Below are positions 15,430 to 23,308 of a stretch of DNA of 64,000 nt, piece after piece. The position numbers and the translations under genes are program-made. Source of the DNA: DATBFX01 sp036558305 (lineage in GTDB: Bacteria; Chloroflexota; Chloroflexia; Thermomicrobiales; UBA6265); assembly GCA_036558305.1 (NCBI GenBank), contig DATBFX010000227.1, forward strand, positions 40,997 through 104,996. The letters run 5' to 3'. The notes beneath the pieces are model-generated. The model did no database searches. It was not told where the DNA came from and was given only the letters and a program-made list of their open reading frames with translations. Position 1 is the stretch's first letter. Every line of letters starts with the position of its first letter.

Positions 15430-16113
15430 CTACGCCATCGGCGTCTCCGTCGCGTCCGGCGTCCCCTCCGCGCCGTTGTTCGCCCCGCCGAGTCCCGCGG
15501 CCTTTCGTCGCGCCTGCCGCCGCGCCTTCCTGGCCGCACGGCGATCCTGCCGCAGTTGCTTCAGGTCGGCGTAACTCTCGATTCTGAACGCCCGCTCGTC
15601 GAACGTCGCGGTCTGTTGCCCGGTCGCATCGGCGATCGTCACGTTCAGCGTCAAGGCCGACGTGTCGGCCGCGTCGGTCACGATCCGGGTCGAGAACAGG
15701 TTCGCCGTCCCGTAGTCGTTCGTCGCCGTCAGGTCGCGCGACTGACCGCCCGCCAGCTCGAACTCCTCTTTGATCAGCACCTCGACGTGGCGCTGCCGGC
15801 GATCGGCCAGGATCGTGAACACCCAGAGTTTCACCGGAGACGTCCCGGGGTTCGTCACCGTCAACGTGTAGACGTCGCCCTTGTGCGTCGCCGGCGACGC
15901 CGACGACCAGAGGTAGCCGTACTGCTCGAGTTTCTCCTTCAGTGTCTGCTTGCCCGCCTCCGGCGTCCCCTCCGCCGGTGCCGGCGTCGCGTCTTGCGCC
16001 AGCGCCCCGCCGATCCCGCTCTTGGCCAGCACCCCGGCCGCCAGCGCCGCCCCCCCGCCGAACAGCACCGATCGCCGGCTCACACCCACCGAACTACAAC
16101 CAGACCCGAACAT
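15430..16113 (-). CDS. Tat-exported hypothetical protein
   Basis: This 227-residue protein begins with a twin-arginine signal ('SRRSVLFGGGAALAAGVLA') and an Ala-X-Ala type cleavage near 'GGALAQDA'. The mature part contains a beta-sandwich-like region ('GDVYTLTVTNPGTSPVKLWVFTIL') followed by a very basic C-terminus ('RQDRRAARKARRQARRKAAG') and a Thr/Pro tail. No catalytic motif was recognised. AAGGAG precedes the ATG. Tat export suggests it folds or binds a cofactor in the cytoplasm before transport. It lies downstream of the large cupredoxin gene on the same strand, separated by hairpins. Confidence 0.75.
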   Translation of the reverse strand: MFGSGCSSVGVSRRSVLFGGGAALAAGVLAKSGIGGALAQDATPAPAEGTPEAGKQTLKEKLEQYGYLWSSASPATHKGDVYTLTVTNPGTSPVKLWVFTILADRRQRHVEVLIKEEFELAGGQSRDLTATNDYGTANLFSTRIVTDAADTSALTLNVTIADATGQQTATFDERAFRIESYADLKQLRQDRRAARKARRQARRKAAGLGGANNGAEGTPDATETPMA

Positions 16114-16216
16114 CGATTCGCTCCTTCCGTCGTCGTCGTCATCCTCTCGGTGTCACCACCGTTCGCCAACGGAAGGCAGCCTATCGCCCCAATGTAACCC
16201 CCATGTAAAACGGAAA

Positions 16217-16277
16217 GCCGGGACATCGTAGTCCCGGCGTCCGTCGTCTCCCCCTCTCCCGCGCACCGGGAGAGGGG
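16217..16277 (-). terminator. tandem hairpins 3' of the large cupredoxin gene
   Basis: Two perfect hairpins lie just beyond the stop at 16297. GCCGGGAC/GTCCCGGC (16217-16238) has a 6-nt loop. CCCCTCTCCCG/CGGGAGAGGGG (16251-16277) has a 5-nt loop and is followed by the TTGGGGGTGAGGG tail common in dispersed bacterial repeats. No T-tract is present, so termination is inferred from position and stability. Confidence 0.6.
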
Positions 16278-16296
16278 TTGGGGGTGAGGGCCGTCG

Positions 16297-18057
16297 TTAC
16301 TTCCCGATCTCCCCGCACGCCACGTAGATCCCGATCTCCTCCGCCGACTTGTGGACGTTGATCGCGAACGGCGAGGCGAGCAAGTCCGCCAGGCTGACGT
16401 CGATCGTCGTCTGGCTGTGGCCGTTGGCGTCGACCGTTTCCAGCGGGTACTTCGGGTTCGGATCGAGGTCGGTGCAGGTCCCGTTGTGGATGTGCGCCGG
16501 ATGCCCGCCGGTCGCCCCCTGCAGATTCAGCTCGACGTCGGTCTTGTCGCCGTCGGCCTTCAACGTCGCCGTCCCCGAGATCCCGGAGTCGTTCAACTCG
16601 TTCAAGTTGACCGTCAGTTCCTGAGGGGTCCCGGCCGTCGTGTTGCCACCGGCTTCCGGAGAGGCTTCGGCCGCCGCCGCGGGCGCCGCGATCGAGACGG
16701 AGCTGCCGCCGATCGAGATCGTCGCCCGCGGTCCGTTTTCGTCCTGAAGCGTCCCCAATCCGCTGAAGGTCAGCCGATGCTTGCCGTCCACCTTGCCGAG
16801 TTGGTAGTTCTGACCGTCGAGGGCGAACGGATCGTCGCTCGTCCAAACGAGGGAGGCATCGCCGTTCGCGATCCCCTTCGCCGTGTCGTAGACGGAGAGC
16901 ACGTCGTGGACGCGGACGTTCGCCTCGGCGATCTGCGTCCCGCTCAGGAACGACTCCGGCACCTCCCACGACCCGCCGCCGCTGTCGTTGAGGAAGAACT
17001 TCGCCGATCCCTCGGCCGTGGTCGCGATCACCTCGTTTTCGACGACCGCCCGGCTCGTAACCTTCCCGTTGCCGACGAAGGTGAACCGCGCCGTCCCCTC
17101 GTTCCAATTGGTCGGATCGGCGTCGGCGAAGAGTTGGGTGTCCTCCAGCCCCGCGATGTGGGTGAGGTACCCGTAGATCGTCAGGTCCGCCCCACGCTGG
17201 TCGAGCCGGCCCACGTACTCGAGGGCGTTGTTGCCGTCGGTCGCGCCGCCGACGATCGTCGCCGGACCGGTCGGTGCCTCGGTCGCCGCGGGGCTGGCTT
17301 GCTCGTTCGGTGTTCCCGTTGAATTGCCGCCCGTCGCATTGCCACCCGTCTCGTTGCCAGCCGTTTCATTCCCGCCCGTTTCATTCCCGCCGGTCGCATT
17401 GCCCGCGGTTTGGTTGGCGGTCTGGGCGGTGTTGGCCTCCTTGACGACGATCTTCCCCTTCATCCGGGGATGGATGGCGCAGTGGTAGGTAAACGTGCCG
17501 ACCTGATCGAAGGTGAAGCTGAAATCGTCGCCCGGTTCGATCCTGCCGGAGTCGAACACGCCGTCGTCGGAGGTGACCGTGTGCGGCGCGTCGCCCGTGT
17601 TCGTCCAGGTCACCGTGGTGCCGACGATCACCGAGCGCGAGGCCGGCGAGAACTGGAAGTCCTTGATCGAAACCGCCTTGCCGGGCGGAGCCGCCGCGGC
17701 CTCCTTGACGACGATCTGTGCCGTCATCTGCGGGTGGATGTTGCAGTGGTAGGCGAAGGTGCCGACCTGATCGAACGTGAAGCTGAAGGTTTGCCCGTTG
17801 CTCAACTGGCCCGAGTCGAACACGCCGTCGTCGGAGGTGACCGTGTGCGGGGCATTGCCCGCGTTCGTCCAGGTCACCGTCGTGCCGACCGTCACTTCGA
17901 GCGTCGCCGGCGAAAACTGGAAGTCCTGGATTTCGACCGACGCCGTGTCGCCTTGGGCGGCGACCCGCGGCAAACTCGGGCGCGACACCGGCGCCACCAG
18001 CAGCATCGTCATCAGCAGCGGAACCACGACCAGCAAACGCCTCGGAACCGCACCCAT
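16297..18057 (-). CDS. secreted protein with two cupredoxin domains, Asn/Gly/Thr linker and CHRD-like domain
   Basis: The roughly 586-residue protein has a signal peptide, then two tandem plastocyanin-like domains, each with 'APHTVTSDDGVFDSG' and a Cu-ligand loop ('YHCNIHPQM', 'YHCAIHPRM'). A low-complexity linker of NETGGN-like units follows (about 210-250). Next comes a domain with no family I recognise, and finally a CHRD-like domain ('HPAHIHNGTCTDL', 'INVHKSAEEIGIYVACGEIG'). It probably binds copper outside the cell. ATG 18057 is used; a GTG one codon upstream is equally possible. A good promoter lies at 18193-18221. The C-terminal domain is shared with the protein at 13173. Confidence 0.85.
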   Translation of the reverse strand: MGAVPRRLLVVVPLLMTMLLVAPVSRPSLPRVAAQGDTASVEIQDFQFSPATLEVTVGTTVTWTNAGNAPHTVTSDDGVFDSGQLSNGQTFSFTFDQVGTFAYHCNIHPQMTAQIVVKEAAAAPPGKAVSIKDFQFSPASRSVIVGTTVTWTNTGDAPHTVTSDDGVFDSGRIEPGDDFSFTFDQVGTFTYHCAIHPRMKGKIVVKEANTAQTANQTAGNATGGNETGGNETAGNETGGNATGGNSTGTPNEQASPAATEAPTGPATIVGGATDGNNALEYVGRLDQRGADLTIYGYLTHIAGLEDTQLFADADPTNWNEGTARFTFVGNGKVTSRAVVENEVIATTAEGSAKFFLNDSGGGSWEVPESFLSGTQIAEANVRVHDVLSVYDTAKGIANGDASLVWTSDDPFALDGQNYQLGKVDGKHRLTFSGLGTLQDENGPRATISIGGSSVSIAAPAAAAEASPEAGGNTTAGTPQELTVNLNELNDSGISGTATLKADGDKTDVELNLQGATGGHPAHIHNGTCTDLDPNPKYPLETVDANGHSQTTIDVSLADLLASPFAINVHKSAEEIGIYVACGEIGK

Positions 18058-18192
18058 CACCGATTTCTCCCCTCGTCTGCGCGGACGCTCCCCACCGGTC
18101 CTTCGCGACCGGCAAGCACATAGTTACGACCAACCCAAGACCGCACCGTTCGGTTCCCCGACCGGCACTCTGCCTAGGCTGGCGTCATTCTC

Positions 18193-18221
18193 TATCTATT
18201 GCGCCTTTCCTGCATCGGCAA
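18193..18221 (-). promoter_or_regulatory. promoter of the large cupredoxin gene
   Basis: Read on the minus strand, TTGCCG (18221-18216) and TAGATA (18198-18193) are separated by exactly 17 nt. This predicts a leader of about 130 nt before the start at 18057. Confidence 0.55.
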
Positions 18222-18391
18222 TCCTGCCGAATCTCGCCGTGGGGACCGTCTACGACCGCAGCGGTCGACCCGGTTCTCGTCTGGATGCGTCGCCCGCGGA
18301 AGGAGGGATCGCGGTCGTGCCCGACAAGCCGCGCCTCTCCCACCAACCGTGGAGTCCGTCTACCGTGATACCGCACCGAATCGGGGTCGAT

Positions 18392-18709
18392 TTACTCCCC
18401 GTCCAACGCCCCCCGCACCAACAACCCCAGCAGATCGCTCGGCAGGTCGTCGAGCACCGGTTCGCCGTGGAACGGCCCCCACGCCTTCAACCCGACGACG
18501 CGCAGCCGCGCCTCTGACGCATCCTCCGGCAGCACTTCCCAGAGATCGAACGACCAATCGTACCGGCACGGCAACTCGCGCCCGCGCGAGAGCGGCCACA
18601 CGTCCGTTTCGGGACGCCGCTGCCGATGACCGCACGTCCCCACCGCCTCCCCCGGCAACCGGCGAAAATAGACACAAGTCGCGCAGCAACGTGGCAGCGT
18701 CGTCCTCAT
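18392..18709 (-). CDS. small Cys-rich hypothetical protein
   Basis: This 105-residue protein contains a compact cysteine pattern: 'CCATCVYFRRLPGEAVGTCGH', then Cys in 'ELPCRYDW'. The pattern looks like a small zinc- or iron-sulfur-binding fold. The second half ('DLPSDLLGLLVRGAL') is helical. No signal peptide is present. The ATG at 18709 has AGGAT upstream and sits exactly before the conserved-looking cysteine motif. No known family is recognised with confidence; it could be a small zinc-binding protein. Confidence 0.6.
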   Translation of the reverse strand: MRTTLPRCCATCVYFRRLPGEAVGTCGHRQRRPETDVWPLSRGRELPCRYDWSFDLWEVLPEDASEARLRVVGLKAWGPFHGEPVLDDLPSDLLGLLVRGALDGE

Positions 18710-19212
18710 CGCCCTATCCTTTTGTGGTTCGGTAGACGGGTCCACGATCCGTCGCGTCGCTCCCCACGACCGACACGACGGAGATGGTACGGACGAGCCA
18801 CACGGCTTGCGCTCGCCGGGCGCCAGTTCACGGGGTCCCACCACCCCAGGTTCCGGTCTGCGGCAAATCTTACGCCACCGTAGACTCTACGTCAATACCC
18901 GGCGCAATCCAGATTGAAACTTGCTCAGAAGCAGGAAATAGTACGAATATTGTCGGAAGTTCCCATTTTCTGTTGTTCACAACAACATCACATCTACCCG
19001 GTTATCCGCCTCTGCCTCCGCTGTCGTCCGCATCACACGACCTCAACAGCGTGTTGCCCAGCGATTGTCGTCGTCGGCAAATGCGGATAATTTGTTTGCC
19101 GCGTACACCGTCTCCATCCGGTTCCGAGTTGTCGTCAACGACGCCGCAAGCCTCCGAGTACAATCGCCACCGACACACTCTACGGCAACTGTGACAGGAG
19201 GAACCCGACGGC
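18710..19212. other. A+T-richer intergenic region upstream of fumC with a palindrome
   Basis: About 500 bp without a gene. From about 18880 to 19010 the composition is clearly more A+T-rich than its surroundings. It holds a perfect 7-bp inverted repeat, TGTTGTT-CAC-AACAACA (18971-18987), a possible operator. TACAAT at 19159-19164 is a likely -10 element for fumC, 49 nt before its start; no clear -35 is visible. Confidence 0.55.
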
Positions 19213-20640
19213 ATGACGGACCAGGCACCGACCGCAGATTATCGCATCGAACGCGACAGCATGGGCGAGATGCGCGTCCCCGCCGCCGCCCTCTACGGCG
19301 CCACCACCGCCCGCGCCGTCGCCAACTTCCCGATCAGCGGTCTCCGCTTCTCTCGCTCCTTCCTCCGCGCCCTCGGTCTGATCAAAGGCGCCGCCGCCGA
19401 AACCAACGCCGCCCTCGGTCTCCTCCCCGCCGACAAAGCCGACCCCATCGCCCGCGCCGCCCAGGAAGTCGCCGACGGCCGCTGGGACGCCGAGTTCCCG
19501 ATCGACATCTTCCAGACCGGGTCCGGCACCTCGACCAACATGAACGCCAACGAGGTCATCGCCGCCCGCGCCGCCCAACTGTCCGGTCACCCCGAAACCC
19601 GTCCGATCCACCCCAACGACGACGTCAACATGTGCCAGAGTTCCAACGACGTCATCCCCACCGCCATCCACCTCGCCGCCTACCTCGACGTCGCCGAGCG
19701 CCTCCTCCCCGCCCTCGCGCACCTCCAGCGGACGCTCGAACGCCGCGCCGTCGATACCCACGACGTCGTCAAAACCGGCCGGACACACCTGATGGACGCC
19801 ACCCCGGTCCGCCTCGGTCAGCAGGTCGGCGGTTGGGCCGCCCAGGTCGAACTCGCCAGCCGGCGGTTGGAGGCCACCCTCCCCCGCCTCGCCCTACTCG
19901 CCCTCGGCGGCACCGCCGTCGGCACCGGACTCAACGCCCACCCGGACTTCGCCCCTCGGACCATCGCCCTCCTGGCCGAACGTACGGGTTATCCGTTCGT
20001 GGAAGCGCCGGACCACTTCGCCGCCCAGGCCGCGATGGACACCGCCGTCGAGCTCAGCGGCAACCTCAAAGCCTACGCCGCCGGGCTCACCAAGATCGCC
20101 AACGACCTCCGCTTGATGAACAGCGGTCCCCAGGCCGGTCTTGCCGAGATCGTCCTGCCCGCCCTCCAACCCGGTTCCTCGATCATGCCCGGCAAAATCA
20201 ACCCCGTCATCCCCGAGGCGGTGATGATGGTCTGCGCCCAGGTCGTCGGCAACGACCTCACCGTCACCATCGGCGCCCAACTCGGCAACTTCGAACTCAA
20301 CGTGATGCTCCCCGTGATCGCCCACAACCTCTTGCAGTCGATCGAGCTGCTGACGAACGCCTCGCTCGTCCTCGCCGACAAGGCCGTCGCCGGTTTCACC
20401 GTCAACCGCGACCGCATCGCCGACCTCGTCGAGAAGAACCCGATCCTCGTCACCGCCCTCAACCCGCTCATCGGCTACGACGCCTCCGCCAAAATCGCCA
20501 AACGCGCCTACGCCGACGACCGCCGCGTCAAGGACGTCGCCGCCGAACTGTCGGACCTCTCCCCCGCCGACCTCGACCGCCTCCTCGCCCCCGCCGCCCT
20601 CGCCGAAGGCGGCATCAAAGGGGGAGGGAGCGGCGGCTGA
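19213..20640 (+). CDS. fumC: class II fumarate hydratase
   Basis: This 475-residue protein is a full-length class II fumarase of the aspartase/fumarase superfamily. It interconverts fumarate and malate in the TCA cycle, without an iron-sulfur cluster. Landmarks are 'QTGSGTSTNMNANEVIA', 'HPNDDVNMCQSSNDVIPTA', 'KTGRTHLMDATPV' and the family signature 'GSSIMPGKINPV' at 321-332, with the catalytic Ser loop. AGGAGG precedes the ATG. The last 222 bp (from residue 403) are repeated 4.7 kb downstream at 25141-25362 with about a dozen differences. The 'GGIKGGGSGG' tail is shared by both copies. Confidence 0.95.
   Translation: MTDQAPTADYRIERDSMGEMRVPAAALYGATTARAVANFPISGLRFSRSFLRALGLIKGAAAETNAALGLLPADKADPIARAAQEVADGRWDAEFPIDIFQTGSGTSTNMNANEVIAARAAQLSGHPETRPIHPNDDVNMCQSSNDVIPTAIHLAAYLDVAERLLPALAHLQRTLERRAVDTHDVVKTGRTHLMDATPVRLGQQVGGWAAQVELASRRLEATLPRLALLALGGTAVGTGLNAHPDFAPRTIALLAERTGYPFVEAPDHFAAQAAMDTAVELSGNLKAYAAGLTKIANDLRLMNSGPQAGLAEIVLPALQPGSSIMPGKINPVIPEAVMMVCAQVVGNDLTVTIGAQLGNFELNVMLPVIAHNLLQSIELLTNASLVLADKAVAGFTVNRDRIADLVEKNPILVTALNPLIGYDASAKIAKRAYADDRRVKDVAAELSDLSPADLDRLLAPAALAEGGIKGGGSGG
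20419..20640 (+). repeat. left copy of a 222-bp direct repeat (fumC 3' end)
   Basis: Positions 20419-20640 match 25141-25362 without gaps, with about 12 mismatches by eye, ending exactly at the fumC stop in both copies. Sequence before GCCGAC and after TGA is unrelated. Together the copies bracket about 4.5 kb carrying three minus-strand genes for exported or membrane-anchored proteins. Confidence 0.92.
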
Positions 20641-21030
20641 CCCTGCGTCATCAGGTCCCCACGCTTCTCCACGGACCGTGTCGATCGGGGATGACGCGCG
20701 GTATCGCCGTGAAATCGCCGGGCAAGGGAGCGATTTGACCGCGTGACCTCTGAACGGCGGCAAGGCAAACACCGCGAAACCCCGTCCCACACCGCGTCTT
20801 CACCGCGTACCTCGACGTGCAACAGCGGCGGATGCGCGGGCGCAGAGCGTTTGCCGTCCATCAGATAAGCCGGCAAATGGGGCTTGCCGGCAAGTGGCCT
20901 GCCGATTAAACGGGAACACTCGCGGGTCCATGCCGAACTGACCTCATGATGTGTCGCTCCAATGCGTTTTCTGCCAAGAGAGTATTTCGCCCCCACCCTG
21001 CGCTTGAGTGATGAGCCGGGGGCTCCGGTC
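20641..21030. other. intergenic region inside the fumC repeat interval
   Basis: About 390 bp with no supportable gene on either strand. A small hairpin-like motif (GCCGGCAAATGGGGCTTGCCGGC) lies near 20871-20893. No transposase or integrase remnant could be recognised. Confidence 0.4.
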
Positions 21031-21675
21031 TCAACTGCTAACCGCGGGACCCCACGTTGGGACCGAGTCCGTCGTCGTGGGCAGAGCCGCCCGAGCGAGT
21101 GGTGAACCGGCCGCGGGGGACGCTCCGAGCGCGGCCGCAAAGCGGGCCTCCGCCGTCGCCCGACTGGCGTCGTCGGGGAGATCGAGGTGGGAGAAGGCAC
21201 CCGCCGGGAGGACGTAGGTCGCCGAGGTCGGGGCGTAGACCGCCACGAAGAGCGCCGTCTGCCCGGGCAAGACGAGTCCATCGCCGGCGACCGCAAGCAC
21301 GCAGCCCTCGATGGTCACCCCCGCGTACTGGTCTACGGTGACTGTTCCTGCTGCCCGCCCCTTGAGGGAGTCGAGCACCTGGACCTGCAGGCGCGACACC
21401 GAGAAGCGGCGGGGTCCGCTGGGGGCAGGCGTCACCACCGCGAGGATGGCTTCGCGCCCGACAACGGAGCCGACGAAAACATCGGAAGCGTAGGCGACCA
21501 CCTGCCGGTCGTCGGCCGGATCGAAGGGGTAGGCGACGTGGGTCAGCGGCTCACACTGGGAATGGCTGCGGCGGCTGGTCCAGATGACGGCGGTCATGAC
21601 AACGAGCACCGCGACGGCGGCCAACACCACAACCGCAACCCGCTTCGCCGTTGCCGGTGGCGCACCCTGGTCCAC
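21031..21675 (-). CDS. membrane-anchored hypothetical protein (SDVFVG family, short form)
   Basis: This 214-residue protein has one N-terminal transmembrane segment (about 12-32) and an extracytoplasmic beta-rich domain. Its stretches 'YASDVFVGSVVG', 'GTVTVDQYAGV' and 'LVLPGQTALFVAVYAP' align with 'AASDVFVGDVIA', 'GQVVVNQLAGVDP' and 'LQPGQRVLLVTKYLPD' in the neighbour at 22033-23178. The two are paralogues. The GTG start has GGGAGG 9 nt upstream. Function is unknown; the fold could be a carbohydrate- or peptide-binding sandwich. Confidence 0.72.
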   Translation of the reverse strand: MDQGAPPATAKRVAVVVLAAVAVLVVMTAVIWTSRRSHSQCEPLTHVAYPFDPADDRQVVAYASDVFVGSVVGREAILAVVTPAPSGPRRFSVSRLQVQVLDSLKGRAAGTVTVDQYAGVTIEGCVLAVAGDGLVLPGQTALFVAVYAPTSATYVLPAGAFSHLDLPDDASRATAEARFAAALGASPAAGSPLARAALPTTTDSVPTWGPAVSS

Positions 21676-22032
21676 GCGTGAACGCCTCCCACGTGCAATA
21701 CCTCACCGAGCGTGCCTACGACTGCCCCCGCTGTCAACCCCGTGGTACGGACCGTTGGTAGCCTGTCCAAGGTCTGGAGGCAACTACCGATTGAGGACGG
21801 ACGGAACCTGAGTCCGTTCCCGATTATGACCTTCTGCCATGTGTGGCAGACCACGACGGCTCCGTGAGCGGCGCGGTTCTCGCGGGAAACCAGCCGTTTG
21901 GGCCACCGAAGCCCGGTGACGCAGGTCATCCTCTCAGGCATTCGCGCAGGACCGACCGCCTGAGTTCCTCTCTGGCGGAGCAGAGAGGCGAAGGGACCGA
22001 ACAATCCGGGCCGGGGTGCGTCGCCCAAAGGA
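21676..22032. other. intergenic region between the paralogous genes
   Basis: About 357 bp. I see no gene with coding character. It presumably carries the promoter of the short paralogue, but no clear hexamers were found. Confidence 0.35.
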
Positions 22033-23178
22033 CTACATCAGCTCGAACGCCGCATCGCCGGCGACGGTGCCGGCGATCGCGACATCGACGCGGTAGGTAC
22101 CGCGGCCGAGCGCCCGCGCATCGAGGTTATAGACGTATTGGCAGTCGGCGATTCGGAAACTGGTTCCGCTGTCGGCCGCGCCAGCATAGACGCTCTCGTT
22201 GACCACGCCGATGATCTGGCCGCCCGTCCGTGTCACCACGATCGAAGCAGACGGCAGGTCGCAGGTCGGCGCTCCGTTACTCGTCAATGCGAACTTGACC
22301 GGCACGACCCCTCGCCTGGCAGTGAAGGTACTGGAGCCGTCGGCGTTGATCGGCGGCTGCACCTGGGCGACGAGTGTCGGCGGTAAGGGCGTGTTCGTCG
22401 CGGTCGATGGCACCGATGTCTCCGTCGGCGGGACCGGCGTGTCGCTCGGCGCGACCGTTGGGGTGACGGTCGGAGTCGGAGGAGGCGTCTCCGTCGGCGT
22501 CGGCGTGTCGGTGGGCGTCGAGGTCGGAGTATCCGTCGGCGTTGGCGTCGACGTCGGCGCCGGCGTGTCGGTTGCGGTGGGTTCCAAGGTGGCGGTGGCA
22601 CTCGCCGTCGGAGTCGGGGTGGGGGTGAGCGTAGGAGTCACCTCGGGCAATCCGGCGGCGCGGCGGAAGCGGCTGACAAGTTCCTGCTCCTGCTGCGCAT
22701 CGGAGATCGGCAGGTCGGCGTAGCCGGGGGCGATGATCTGGTACCATCTCCTGTCGGGAAGGTACTTCGTCACCAGCAGTACGCGCTGACCGGGCTGGAG
22801 GGGGGTGTCTCCCTCGAATTCGATGACACTTCCCGAGTTCGGATCGACGCCGGCGAGTTGATTGACCACGACCTGGCCGACTGCCGTGCCGACGATCACC
22901 TGGGCAACCCGCACGGCGAACTGCGTCTGCGGGATGTTTTGGCCCACGATGGAGGTGTGGACCGGCTCGGTGCCCACCGCCGCGATAACATCTCCTACGA
23001 ACACGTCGCTCGCTGCAGCAACCAGAAGGGCGTCGCCACCGGGGTCGAAGGCCCATTCGGCGTGAAGGAGGGTCACACTTGCCGCATCGTGGCGCACGAG
23101 CCGGATCCATGCCCAGGCCGCTCCGAGCACCAGGAGGACAGCGGCGGCGAGACCCCATCGGACGCGGTGCTTAGTCAT
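22033..23178 (-). CDS. membrane-anchored protein with SDVFVG domain, Thr/Pro linker and PxKF domain
   Basis: This 381-residue protein has an N-terminal membrane anchor (8-27), then the same extracytoplasmic domain as its neighbour at 21031 (about 35-185). A long Pro/Thr linker of 'TPTDTPTSTP' type (about 190-265) leads to a C-terminal beta domain with 'GVVPVKFALTSNGAPTC', a PxKF-type motif found in bacterial surface proteins. Two cysteines in the last domain could pair. The linker is typical of stalks that hold domains away from the envelope. The ATG at 23178 has a nearby purine-rich site. The role is unknown, probably at the cell surface. Confidence 0.75.
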   Translation of the reverse strand: MTKHRVRWGLAAAVLLVLGAAWAWIRLVRHDAASVTLLHAEWAFDPGGDALLVAAASDVFVGDVIAAVGTEPVHTSIVGQNIPQTQFAVRVAQVIVGTAVGQVVVNQLAGVDPNSGSVIEFEGDTPLQPGQRVLLVTKYLPDRRWYQIIAPGYADLPISDAQQEQELVSRFRRAAGLPEVTPTLTPTPTPTASATATLEPTATDTPAPTSTPTPTDTPTSTPTDTPTPTETPPPTPTVTPTVAPSDTPVPPTETSVPSTATNTPLPPTLVAQVQPPINADGSSTFTARRGVVPVKFALTSNGAPTCDLPSASIVVTRTGGQIIGVVNESVYAGAADSGTSFRIADCQYVYNLDARALGRGTYRVDVAIAGTVAGDAAFELM

Positions 23179-23308
23179 CGTAGATGACTCCTTCGCATCG
23201 TCGCTGCCATGACAGCCCGGCGTCGTGGCAGGTTCGATCTGGACTACTCACGCCGTCGCAGGTGCGATCGGTTGCGTCAACCATCGTTTCGTGTCGCCCA
23301 CGAATCGA

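Noticed and set aside
16297..18057. NETGGN-coding stretch (about 17320-17420) considered as a mobile DNA repeat
   Set aside because: It is in frame, follows codon periodicity and fits a protein linker; no copy was found elsewhere in the window.
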